NCBI GenBank assembly: GCA_016871475.1
Contig: VHDG01000095.1
Location: 1-9,605 of the forward strand
DNA length: 9,605 nucleotides
Source: Verrucomicrobiota bacterium
Lineage (GTDB): Bacteria > Verrucomicrobiota > Verrucomicrobiia > Limisphaerales > UBA11320
Direction: 5' to 3'
In this document: positions 1-6,509 of the stretch, in pieces
How positions within the stretch are numbered: the first letter of the stretch is position 1
Layout of the letters: every line of letters starts with the position of its first letter
Program-made: the position numbers and the translations under genes
The notes under the pieces: generated by a model
Seen by the model: only the letters and a program-made list of their open reading frames with translations
Databases searched by the model: none
What the model was told of the DNA's origin: nothing

Positions 1-260
1 GACTGGCCGTCACGGTTTTTCCCAAGGCACGACTCGGAGATCTTGTGACGATTGGGCTGGGATGGGCATTAAACGATCCACTCCGGTTTAGCGATGCAGC
101 GTCGTGGCTGACGCGGAGTGTGGAATTGTCGGCGGAAACAATGGTGCCTCTCGAGATCGAAGGCGATTTAGCGGGGCAACTGCCTGCACGATTCGAAAGC
201 ATGCCCTCCAAAATCCGGGTGGTCTCCGGAAACGCAAACCATCGAAGACCGAAAGATTGA
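1..260 (+). CDS. Diacylglycerol kinase family lipid kinase, C-terminal fragment (5' end outside window)
   Basis: This is the last 85 or so codons of a protein read in the frame starting at base 3; its beginning lies before the window. The tail carries the pattern typical of the C-terminal beta-sandwich domain of the DagK/YegS/LCB5 lipid kinase family. There is a hydrophobic LAVTVFP strand at fragment residues 1-7, then an acidic-glycine turn (EIEGD, 51-55, where the family usually has a DGE-like turn), then LPARF (60-64) and a closing strand KIRVV (70-74). Members phosphorylate diacylglycerol or related lipids at the inner membrane using ATP. The catalytic N-terminal domain cannot be seen, so the substrate is unknown. 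The gene converges on the heptose kinase gene, with only 12 bases between the two stop codons. A GTG at 45 could be called as a start, but the frame is open upstream and the family pattern continues across it, so 45 is not a real start. Confidence 0.72.
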   Translation, partial: LAVTVFPKARLGDLVTIGLGWALNDPLRFSDAASWLTRSVELSAETMVPLEIEGDLAGQLPARFESMPSKIRVVSGNANHRRPKD

Positions 261-272
261 GTCATCCGACGG

Positions 273-1265
273 TTAACGCCTGGGATGATGGACAAAGATG
301 ATCTGACTGCCACGAGGCTCGAATTGAAACGGGACCTCCCGCAAATCGGACAACGTCCGCCGGATGGCCTCGTGCCTGGACGGATCCGCCAGAAACATCA
401 GAAACCCGCCGCTGCCTGCTCCCAGGAGTTTTCCCGCTGAAGCTCCAGCTTTCATCGCTTTCTTGTGCCATGCATCGATGGCCGAACTCGAAATCCCTTT
501 TGCCAGACTCCTCTTGAGCTCCCAATTCTCATGCACTGTCTCGGCCAGCACCTGAGGCTGGTTCCGTTGCAACCCCCGCCTCAGTTCCCGGGCGAGCTCG
601 GCCATGCGTTTCATCGCGTTCATCGCTTTGCGTCCGGAACGCAAGGCCGCTGACTGACGCTGCAACACCTTGGAAGCGCTCCGCGTGATGCCCGTATAGA
701 ACACCAGCAGCTGCTGCTGTATTCCTTCCAGAGTTTCGCGACGACAGATGATGGGTTCAACGGCCACGGTCCCGTCTTGACGAAACTCAAGGTAGTTCAA
801 TCCCCCGTAGGCAGCGGCATACTGGTCCTGTTTCCCGATGGGTTCTCCGCATCGCTCGATCTCAATCTCACAAGCCTCCCGTGCAAGTTGTTCGGCAGAA
901 GCGTGTCGTTCTGCCTGGGCATGCAGCGCGTTGAGCAGGCCGACCGTAAAGGTACTGGAAGATCCCAGGCCGGTTCCACGCGCTGGAATATCTGCCACCG
1001 ATGTGATCTCCACGCCTCCGGTGATACCCGTGGTCTGAAGCGCCTCCCGAACCAGAGGGTGCTGCACCCGGGCTGCACTGCTGGTCTCCTCCGTTCGCGA
1101 ATAACTCACCCTCACGCGCTCATCGAACTTGGGATTCACCGTGATGTACACATAGCGATCGATCGCGGTGGAGACCACTGCACCGCCGTGACGACGGTAA
1201 AACGCCGGGATGTCCGTGCCTCCGCCGGTGAAACTCATCCGCAATGGAGTTCGAGAGATGATCAT
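273..1265 (-). CDS. hddA: D-glycero-alpha-D-manno-heptose 7-phosphate kinase (GHMP kinase)
   Basis: A 330-residue GHMP-family sugar kinase, about the normal length for HddA. The N-terminal signature RTPLRMSFTGGGTD (residues 5-18) is characteristic of the HddA/fucokinase branch. The ATP-binding GHMP loop is PARGTGLGSSS (94-104). A GKQDQYAAAYGG segment (144-155) contains the probable catalytic Asp147. The C-terminal glycine loop LLGAGSGGFLMF (280-291) completes the fold. HddA adds phosphate to C1 of D-glycero-D-manno-heptose 7-phosphate, giving the 1,7-bisphosphate in the cytoplasm. The ATG overlaps the stop of the upstream fused gene as ATGA (1265-1262), which fixes the start and implies translational coupling. 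The upstream fused enzyme would remove the 7-phosphate and activate the product, so context supports heptose over fucose as substrate. It is the last gene of the three-gene operon. An L-fucokinase-like activity is the main alternative; the context makes it less likely. Confidence 0.88.
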   Translation of the reverse strand: MIISRTPLRMSFTGGGTDIPAFYRRHGGAVVSTAIDRYVYITVNPKFDERVRVSYSRTEETSSAARVQHPLVREALQTTGITGGVEITSVADIPARGTGLGSSSTFTVGLLNALHAQAERHASAEQLAREACEIEIERCGEPIGKQDQYAAAYGGLNYLEFRQDGTVAVEPIICRRETLEGIQQQLLVFYTGITRSASKVLQRQSAALRSGRKAMNAMKRMAELARELRRGLQRNQPQVLAETVHENWELKRSLAKGISSSAIDAWHKKAMKAGASAGKLLGAGSGGFLMFLADPSRHEAIRRTLSDLREVPFQFEPRGSQIIFVHHPRR

Positions 1266-2593
1266 GAAGAAAAGGGATTTGCCTTGAGAATATGAGCCGC
1301 GGCTTCTGGCAGTGAATCGAAGGTCGAGTCAGGCTGGGCAGGAAAACGGCCGTCCCGCCCTCCGTGCCCAGTTCGAACCAACAAGGGTCGTACGCCCGCA
1401 TTTCGGGCACATTGCATGTCCACAGTGGTGTCGCCGATCATCCACGAACGGCTCAGATCCAGATTCAGTTCGGATCGAGCCCGCAGCAACATCCCGGGCG
1501 AAGGCTTGCGGCAATCGCAGGTGATCTTCAGCTCAGGCCGCTCGCCTGCATGCCCCTTCTCCGGGTGATGCGGACAGTGGTAGATGCGATCGACGAACGC
1601 ATGGTCCAGGCCCAGCAGACTTTCGAGCTTGTTATGAATCTGACGAAGCTGTCCTTCGGTGACCTGCCCTTTCGCCACGACCGGCTGGTTTGTCACAACC
1701 ACCACCCTTAGCCCGGCCCGGTTCAACATTTGAACCGCCTCCGCCGCACCCGGAAGCAATCGAAGCTGATCGATGTCCCGCAAGCCGTCTGCCTCCTCAT
1801 TCAACGTGCCATCACGATCAATAAACACCGCAGGCGCCGGCCGCTCGAAGGAACCGCGCGCTACCACCCCTGCCTGAAACTCGGCTTCCACCTTGTCCAG
1901 CCTCTCAGGCGTTCCGATGTCCTTGATGTACTCCGGACTGTTGTAGCCGTGCAGATGCATGCCACGCCGCAACATTTCCGGAAACAAGTCCTTGCCGAAG
2001 TCAACGATGCGAGGCGAATCCGCGGACACCCACGATCTGAAGGGCTCGAGCGCACTCCGCCGCATCGCATAGAGCCCGGCATTCACGAGGTTCTGCCGCC
2101 ACACCCCAGGAGGATGCGGACGATTATGCAAAGCCGTTACCCGGCCATCCTCTGCACACTCCACGAGATCAGAGTCGAAAGGATGATTGTTCGGATGAAG
2201 AAAGAGCGAGGCTTCAGCACGAGTTGTGCGCCACTCAGAGGCGAACCTTTGAAGATCCACATTCAGGAATGTGTCTCCGTATAGAACCAGAAACTCGTCA
2301 TCCAGATGTTCCAACCCTGCGATGAGTGCGCCCGCCGTTCCCAGCGGCGCACGTTCACGCACCGACTCCAGCCTGACACCCCACCGCCGGCCATCGCCCA
2401 AGGCCTGCTCCACGACTTCAGGCTTGTGATAGAGGAAGAGAGTGACGCGGGAAATGCCGTATCTCCGGACCAGCTGCATTTGATGTTCCAGCAGCGGTTT
2501 GCCGGCGATCGGAACCAGGGGCTTGGGCAGGTCGCCAAGGCGCGCCTTGAGACGCGTGCCCAACCCTCCTGCGAGAATGACGGCCTGGTTCAT
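1262..2593 (-). CDS. Bifunctional heptose-1-phosphate nucleotidyltransferase / heptose-1,7-bisphosphate phosphatase (HddC-GmhB-type fusion)
   Basis: A 443-residue protein made of two enzymes normally encoded separately. Residues 1-240 are a sugar-nucleotidyltransferase: LAGGLGTRL (7-15), the substrate-binding DLPKP (21-25), LGTAGAL (84-90), metal-binding GDT (106-108) and IKDIGTP (223-229). Residues 254-437 are a HAD-IIIA phosphatase of the GmhB/HisB type: FIDRDGT (257-263; nucleophile Asp259, acid/base Asp261), TNQ (301-303), a zinc-binding set CPH (340-342) and CDC (359-361), the RKP lysine (363) and GD (387-388). No motif is missing in either half. The phosphatase would convert the 1,7-bisphosphate to heptose 1-phosphate, and the transferase would then form the nucleotide sugar. 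GTP is expected because the neighbour is HddA, but the nucleotide cannot be read from sequence with certainty. It starts 13 bases after the SDR stop and overlaps hddA by ATGA. The fold calls are firm. The exact sugar and nucleotide are inferred from context. Confidence 0.87.
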   Translation of the reverse strand: MNQAVILAGGLGTRLKARLGDLPKPLVPIAGKPLLEHQMQLVRRYGISRVTLFLYHKPEVVEQALGDGRRWGVRLESVRERAPLGTAGALIAGLEHLDDEFLVLYGDTFLNVDLQRFASEWRTTRAEASLFLHPNNHPFDSDLVECAEDGRVTALHNRPHPPGVWRQNLVNAGLYAMRRSALEPFRSWVSADSPRIVDFGKDLFPEMLRRGMHLHGYNSPEYIKDIGTPERLDKVEAEFQAGVVARGSFERPAPAVFIDRDGTLNEEADGLRDIDQLRLLPGAAEAVQMLNRAGLRVVVVTNQPVVAKGQVTEGQLRQIHNKLESLLGLDHAFVDRIYHCPHHPEKGHAGERPELKITCDCRKPSPGMLLRARSELNLDLSRSWMIGDTTVDMQCARNAGVRPLLVRTGHGGRDGRFPAQPDSTFDSLPEAAAHILKANPFSS

Positions 2594-2606
2594 GATAACG
2601 GCTCAC

Positions 2607-3572
2607 TCACACAGGATTCTCGGCGGCAACCTCACGAATCGCGCGATCGACAGCCTCATCCGATGAGAGAGACGGGCACCAGCCCGACGCCTTAAGTTTG
2701 TCGATCGAGTAACGGAATCGGGGCACATCTCCCACCCAGCCTCGATCACCCCCGGTGTAGCGGATACTGGCTTGAGGTGAGACGACACGAATCGTCTCCT
2801 CGGCGATGTGTCGAACCGTCGTGGCGCCCCGGTCAGGAGCGATGTTGTAATAGTTCAACCGCTCACGAGAGGAGGTCCAAAGATGGATCATGCCCTCGAT
2901 GAGCTCGGACACATGGAGGTAGGGCTTTTCCTGGGAGCCGTTGCCCAAAACCTCGAGTTCGTGGGGAGTCCGACGGAGTTTGCGGACAAAGTCAAAGATC
3001 GCACCATGCGTGGCACGAGATCCGACCACGTTGGGAAACCGGAAGATCCAGGCCCGTTGGAGAAACCGTTCCAATGCGGAGCTCAGAGCGGCTTCGGAAG
3101 CCAGTTTCATGGCGCCATAGTTCGAGATGGGAAACCAGGGGCCGCCATCCTCCGTGAGTTCCCGATCCTGAGCCCCGTAGACTGCGGAGGTGGAAGCCAG
3201 CACGAACTCGGGAATGCCGAGTTGCTGGGCAACCTTCAGGGAGTGGAAGGACGTGAGGAATGTGGAGCAGAGGTCGATGTCAGGGTTGGAGCCACCCGCC
3301 TGGATGTCTGAGTTGGCAGCGAGGTGCCAGATGGTCTGTATGGGGGTCTGACGATGCACCTCAGCGGCGAAGTCGAGAAACTTGGGGTAGTCGTTGACAT
3401 CCAACTCCTGAAACTTGAAGGTTCGGGCCTGCATCGCAGTGGCTAGGTGCGAGCTCTTGCCGAGAGACAGGTTATCCACTCCGGCAACCGTGAGGCCCAT
3501 AGCCAACAACCGATCCGCGAGATGACTGCCAATGAAACCCGCCGCGCCGGTCAGAAGACAGGCGCCGCTCAT
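2607..3572 (-). CDS. NAD-dependent sugar epimerase/dehydratase (extended SDR, GalE-like)
   Basis: A 321-residue extended short-chain dehydrogenase acting on nucleotide sugars. The Rossmann motif TGAAGFIG (8-15) is followed by Asp33 after the second strand, as in NAD-binding members. HLAA (83-86), the Ser/Thr site LASTSAVYG (125-133) and the YGAMK motif (Tyr152, Lys156) complete the catalytic set. A C-terminal RFPNVVG-type stretch and a KPYLHV segment match the sugar-nucleotide binding region of the family. It is the first gene of the operon, with the nucleotidyltransferase-phosphatase fusion 13 bases downstream. It therefore probably acts on the activated heptose made by the operon, or on a precursor of the same glycan. 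Epimerase, 4,6-dehydratase and reductase cannot be separated from sequence alone; overall it most resembles UDP-glucose 4-epimerases. The ATG at 3572 is preceded by only a weak purine stretch (GGCAGAGA) on the minus strand, but the Rossmann motif begins at residue 8, so little start ambiguity remains. Confidence 0.83.
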   Translation of the reverse strand: MSGACLLTGAAGFIGSHLADRLLAMGLTVAGVDNLSLGKSSHLATAMQARTFKFQELDVNDYPKFLDFAAEVHRQTPIQTIWHLAANSDIQAGGSNPDIDLCSTFLTSFHSLKVAQQLGIPEFVLASTSAVYGAQDRELTEDGGPWFPISNYGAMKLASEAALSSALERFLQRAWIFRFPNVVGSRATHGAIFDFVRKLRRTPHELEVLGNGSQEKPYLHVSELIEGMIHLWTSSRERLNYYNIAPDRGATTVRHIAEETIRVVSPQASIRYTGGDRGWVGDVPRFRYSIDKLKASGWCPSLSSDEAVDRAIREVAAENPV

Positions 3573-3577
3573 ATAAT
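3572..3577 (+). promoter_or_regulatory. Candidate -10 box for the methyltransferase gene
   Basis: A perfect TATAAT lies on the plus strand at 3572-3577, overlapping by one base the start codon of the divergent SDR gene. Transcription from here would begin near 3584 and give a leader of about 70 bases before the ATG at 3656. The matching -35 position (around 3549-3554) shows no good TTGACA, so this is a partial match only. An A/T-rich hexamer can also occur by chance. Confidence 0.3.
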
Positions 3578-3598
3578 CTCTGCCGCTTGCATGCGCGA

Positions 3599-3627
3599 AG
3601 CCAACGCAAGGAGCGGAGGTTTGTCAA
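3599..3627 (-). promoter_or_regulatory. Candidate promoter for the SDR-fusion-hddA operon
   Basis: On the minus strand a perfect TTGACA (-35) lies at 3627-3622. Seventeen bases on, at 3604-3599, is TTGGCT, which is a poor -10. Transcription would start around 3592, about 20 bases upstream of the SDR start codon. The position between divergent genes suits a promoter, but the -10 weakness keeps confidence low. Confidence 0.25.
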
Positions 3628-3655
3628 TCGTTCGGCCAGTGTTCTTTCTCCAAAC

Positions 3656-4480
3656 ATGACACTAAGAGGGGTCCCTTGGGTGCTCGGGCTCATCGCCCGC
3701 GGCCAGTTTAAAGTGCTTTGGGTGGAGCTCCACTTCCGATGGTATCGCTCCCGTTGGAATGCCCGGCTGCAGTCAGATCTGGCACGCTCACCCAGACCTC
3801 AGATCCCCAAGGACACCCGCATCGAACTGCAGACCGAATTCCCGGTCGCCTACAAGTCCCCGGATCACCTGGTGCCCTGGGGCACCAAGTACGACAACAG
3901 CACTCACGGGAAGTTCCTGCTCCACATGGAGGAGCTTGTTCAACGAACCCAACCCGCAGGGCTGAGAAGATCCATGGACCTCGGCTGCTCCGGAGGCGGA
4001 CTCGTTCACGATCTGATTCGCATGGGCTGGGTGGCGGTCGGACTTGAGGGTTCGGACTTCTCACTCAAACACGGCCGCGCACACTGGCCGGCCCTGGCAG
4101 GAAAACACCTTTTCACCTGTGATATCGGGAAACACTTCCAGGTGTTGGATCAAGGCCAGCCCCACACCTGCGACCTCATCACAATGTGGGAAGTCCTCGA
4201 ACACATCCGCACAGACGAACTTCCAACTCTCTTCGAAAACATCGTCCGTCATCTCAAGCCCGGGGGCTACTTTGTCGCATCCACCACATCTGAACCCGAT
4301 ATTCACGAGGGCGTGGATCTGCATCAGACCAAGATGACGAATGCAGAGTGGCGAAAGTGGATCGCAGAGAAATGCCCCGACCTGGAATGGGCGGACCTCG
4401 GGTTGGATTACTACCAATATGTCCGCTACAACCAGGAACGATCCGTGCTGGCCTATCGCCGTCGGTCTTCCGGGAAGTAG
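3656..4480 (+). CDS. Class I SAM-dependent methyltransferase
   Basis: A 274-residue methyltransferase with the Rossmann-like class I core in its second half. SAM-binding motif I is MDLGCSGGGLV (107-117), the acidic residue ending strand 2 is Glu131 (VGLEGSD), motif II is DLITMWEVLEHI (173-184), and motif III is LKPGGYFVAS (200-209). The first hundred residues precede the core. They begin with a hydrophobic, basic and aromatic segment (about 7-37, rich in Trp, Leu and Arg) that could associate with the membrane, though it is not a clear signal peptide or full membrane helix. The substrate cannot be read from sequence. The glycosyltransferase starts 3 bases after its stop, so methylation of a glycan residue is a reasonable inference. 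I chose the ATG at 3656. The frame stays open to a TTG at 3587, but that extension has no recognisable domain or suitable ribosome-binding site. The purine run GCGGAGG near 3613-3619 is too far upstream to decide the start. Confidence 0.8.
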   Translation: MTLRGVPWVLGLIARGQFKVLWVELHFRWYRSRWNARLQSDLARSPRPQIPKDTRIELQTEFPVAYKSPDHLVPWGTKYDNSTHGKFLLHMEELVQRTQPAGLRRSMDLGCSGGGLVHDLIRMGWVAVGLEGSDFSLKHGRAHWPALAGKHLFTCDIGKHFQVLDQGQPHTCDLITMWEVLEHIRTDELPTLFENIVRHLKPGGYFVASTTSEPDIHEGVDLHQTKMTNAEWRKWIAEKCPDLEWADLGLDYYQYVRYNQERSVLAYRRRSSGK

Positions 4481-4483
4481 CGG

Positions 4484-5563
4484 ATGCTGCCCGGCATGGA
4501 TTCCCGCTCTACGATTCTGCCGTCACAGCCACTCGTCAGCGTCGTCATCCTGAACTACAACGGGAAACGATGGCTTAAACCCTGCCTAGAATCGCTCAAG
4601 CGCCAGACGATCGTCGAGTCGATGGAGGTGATTGTTGCGGACAATGCCTCCACTGACGGCTCCGATCAGCTGGCTGCGGACCTCCTGAGGTCCTGGCCCG
4701 GGGCCAAGTTTGTTCAAAACGGGGGCAACTTTGGTTATTGCGAGGGAAACAATCTCGCTGCCCGCGAGGCTCGAGGGCGATTCTTGTTCTTTCTGAACAA
4801 CGATACCCTGATGGCTCCGAACTGCATGGAGGTGCTACTCCGAGCCATGCGGGACACGGGAGCAGGGGCCGGATCGCCTCAGATACTCAATTATCAGGAC
4901 GGGATGCTTCAGGGCTACGGTCGATCCGGGTTTGATCCTCTCGGTTATTACCTGGGTCAATGGGACCCGTTGCCGGGCAATCGCCTGTTCATCGCCCCTG
5001 GGTGCGCCTACTGCATCCGGACCGACACCTTTCGAAAGGTGGGCGGATTTGATCCTGAATTTTTCATGTATGTGGATGAGACCGATCTCTCCTGGCGTGT
5101 GTGGATATCCGGAGAAGACATCATCACGGTCCCGGAGGCCAAACTGTTCCATTGGGGAGGTGGAGCCACCGTTCAGAACAACGCATCCGCAAGCGAACAA
5201 CCCATCTCAACCACCCTGTTTGCTCGATTCCACGGGAATCGCAACAGCCTCCTTGTGTTCCTTAAGAATGCGCAGCATCTGCTCCTGCTTCTGGCCCTGA
5301 TGCATCTCGCGTGTCTCGCGATGGAAGCGATCGTCCTGTGCCTGATCTCAGGAAAATGCAAGGAGGTGGGAGGAACGTTTATGAAGTCGGTGACGGACCT
5401 CTGGCGGCTGCGTCATCATGTTCTGCGCGAACGAGCGAAGCTTGCGTCCATACGACGTCGGAGCGATTTCTGGATGCTCCGCTTTCTTCATCCACTCAAG
5501 CTGGCACAGGTCGAAACCGCGGCTTGGATTCTCCGAGCGGGCCTGCCGAGGCTAAGAAACTGA
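4484..5563 (+). CDS. Glycosyltransferase family 2 with C-terminal membrane segment
   Basis: A 359-residue GT-A fold glycosyltransferase of the WcaA/rhamnosyltransferase-like type. VSVVILNYNG (18-27) opens the nucleotide-binding domain. ADNASTDGS (52-60) binds the nucleotide, NND (105-107) is the DxD-equivalent metal site, and GGFDPEFFMYVDETDLSWR (187-205) supplies the acceptor loop and probable catalytic acid. Residues about 264-290 form one long or two short hydrophobic helices (run of Leu after QH), followed by a basic tail with several Arg/Lys clusters. The active site would therefore sit at the cytoplasmic face of the inner membrane. Donor and acceptor are unknown; GDP- or dTDP-linked sugars are typical. 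The gene follows the methyltransferase by 3 bases, so the two are probably co-transcribed. A GGGAAG at 4472-4477 is the likely ribosome-binding site for the ATG at 4484. An in-frame ATG at 4496 is the alternative. It converges on fcl with 19 bases between stops. Confidence 0.88.
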   Translation: MLPGMDSRSTILPSQPLVSVVILNYNGKRWLKPCLESLKRQTIVESMEVIVADNASTDGSDQLAADLLRSWPGAKFVQNGGNFGYCEGNNLAAREARGRFLFFLNNDTLMAPNCMEVLLRAMRDTGAGAGSPQILNYQDGMLQGYGRSGFDPLGYYLGQWDPLPGNRLFIAPGCAYCIRTDTFRKVGGFDPEFFMYVDETDLSWRVWISGEDIITVPEAKLFHWGGGATVQNNASASEQPISTTLFARFHGNRNSLLVFLKNAQHLLLLLALMHLACLAMEAIVLCLISGKCKEVGGTFMKSVTDLWRLRHHVLRERAKLASIRRRSDFWMLRFLHPLKLAQVETAAWILRAGLPRLRN

Positions 5564-5582
5564 GCCAAGGCTGACCATCGCC

Positions 5583-6509
5583 TCAGGGTTTGAAGCCCCT
5601 GGCTGCTTCAGCCAACCCCTGCTCCAAGGGAATGCAAGGCTTCCAACCCAAGGAGAACAATCGCGAGCCATCCAGAAACTTTCGCGGGGTGCCATCCGGC
5701 TTGCTCGTGTCCCACCGAATCCGACCTTCGAAACCCACCGCCCGGGCGGTCATCTCGGCCAGGACACGAATCGATACTTCCTCACCAGAGCCCATATTGA
5801 TGATTTGTTCATCACTGTAACTCTCCAAGAGCAGCAGACAGCCCCTCGCAAAATCGTCCGCATGCAGAAACTCCCGCAGCGGCGATCCAGTACCCCAACA
5901 GACAACTTCATCCAGCCCAGCAGCTTTGGCTTCATAGAAGCGGCGGATCATGGCGGGAAGCACGTGTGAAGCCTTGGGATCAAAGTTGTCGTTGGGGCCG
6001 TACAGACTCGCAGGCATCGCAGTGATGAAGTCGCAACCATGCTGACGGCGGTATGCCTGACAAAGTTTGATCCCGGCCAGCTTGGCCACCGCGTACCACT
6101 GGCTCGTGGTCTCCACCGGTCCGGTCAGGAGGTGATCCTCCTTCATGGGTTGAGGGCACTGCTTCGGATAAACGCACGAGCTTCCCAAAAAAAGCAGCTT
6201 CCCTACACGGTGACGACGCGAGGCATCGATGAGGTTGTTTTGAATCTGCAGGTTCTGGAAAAGGAAATCGCCCGGCAAAGAATCGTTCGCCTGAATGCCT
6301 CCCACCTTCGCTGCCGCTATAACGACAACAGCGGGTTTCTCATTTTCGAAGAACCTTTCGACAGCGCCAACGTCGGTTAGATCCAGCTCAGAGCGCGTTC
6401 GCAACAGAAGTCGTCCGATCTCCCGACGCTGCAACTCACGGACAATCGCGCTGCCCGCCAGTCCCCGGTGACCGGCCACAAAGATCGGAGTGTGACGCTC
6501 AAGCTTCAT
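5583..6509 (-). CDS. fcl: GDP-L-fucose synthase (GDP-4-keto-6-deoxy-mannose 3,5-epimerase/4-reductase)
   Basis: A 308-residue SDR closely matching Fcl/WcaG in length and motifs. The NADP-binding motif is GHRGLAG (13-19), and AAAKVGGIQAN (65-75) is a family hallmark. The catalytic set SSC (110-112), Tyr139 and Lys143 (YAVAK), and His182 (KASHVLP) lie at constant +3 offset from Ser107/Cys109/Tyr136/Lys140/His179 of E. coli Fcl as I recall them, so the epimerase acids/bases and the reductase Tyr-Lys pair are all present. The enzyme converts GDP-4-keto-6-deoxymannose to GDP-L-fucose with NADPH. I placed the start at the ATG of an ATGA overlap with trmB (6509-6506). A start at 6533 would add eight residues of no obvious function. 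The usual partner gmd is not in the window. Given the heptose genes nearby, a GDP-4-keto-6-deoxyheptose substrate, as for Fcl homologues of Campylobacter capsule loci, is an alternative. Confidence 0.9.
   Translation of the reverse strand: MKLERHTPIFVAGHRGLAGSAIVRELQRREIGRLLLRTRSELDLTDVGAVERFFENEKPAVVVIAAAKVGGIQANDSLPGDFLFQNLQIQNNLIDASRRHRVGKLLFLGSSCVYPKQCPQPMKEDHLLTGPVETTSQWYAVAKLAGIKLCQAYRRQHGCDFITAMPASLYGPNDNFDPKASHVLPAMIRRFYEAKAAGLDEVVCWGTGSPLREFLHADDFARGCLLLLESYSDEQIINMGSGEEVSIRVLAEMTARAVGFEGRIRWDTSKPDGTPRKFLDGSRLFSLGWKPCIPLEQGLAEAARGFKP

Noticed and set aside
262..288. Hairpin TCATCC...GGATGA as bidirectional terminator between the lipid kinase and hddA
   Set aside because: Six pairs with a 15-base loop and no proper T-run on either side; it also extends into hddA.
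777..1295. A 172-codon plus-strand open frame opposite hddA and the end of the fused gene
   Set aside because: No family pattern is visible, the composition is rich in Arg, His and Ser as in antisense shadows, and the opposite frame carries all HddA motifs.
1730..2284. A 184-codon plus-strand open frame opposite the nucleotidyltransferase half
   Set aside because: Antisense to a complete domain with intact catalytic motifs, with no ribosome-binding site or family resemblance.
3587..3655. Longer methyltransferase starting at TTG 3587
   Set aside because: The added 23 residues are polar and unlike a domain, no ribosome-binding site precedes the TTG, and the start would lie only about 10 bases after the candidate -10 box.
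5601..5613. Hairpin GGCTG-CTT-CAGCC as terminator after the glycosyltransferase
   Set aside because: The stem is only 5 base pairs, there is no T-run, and it lies inside the fcl coding sequence.
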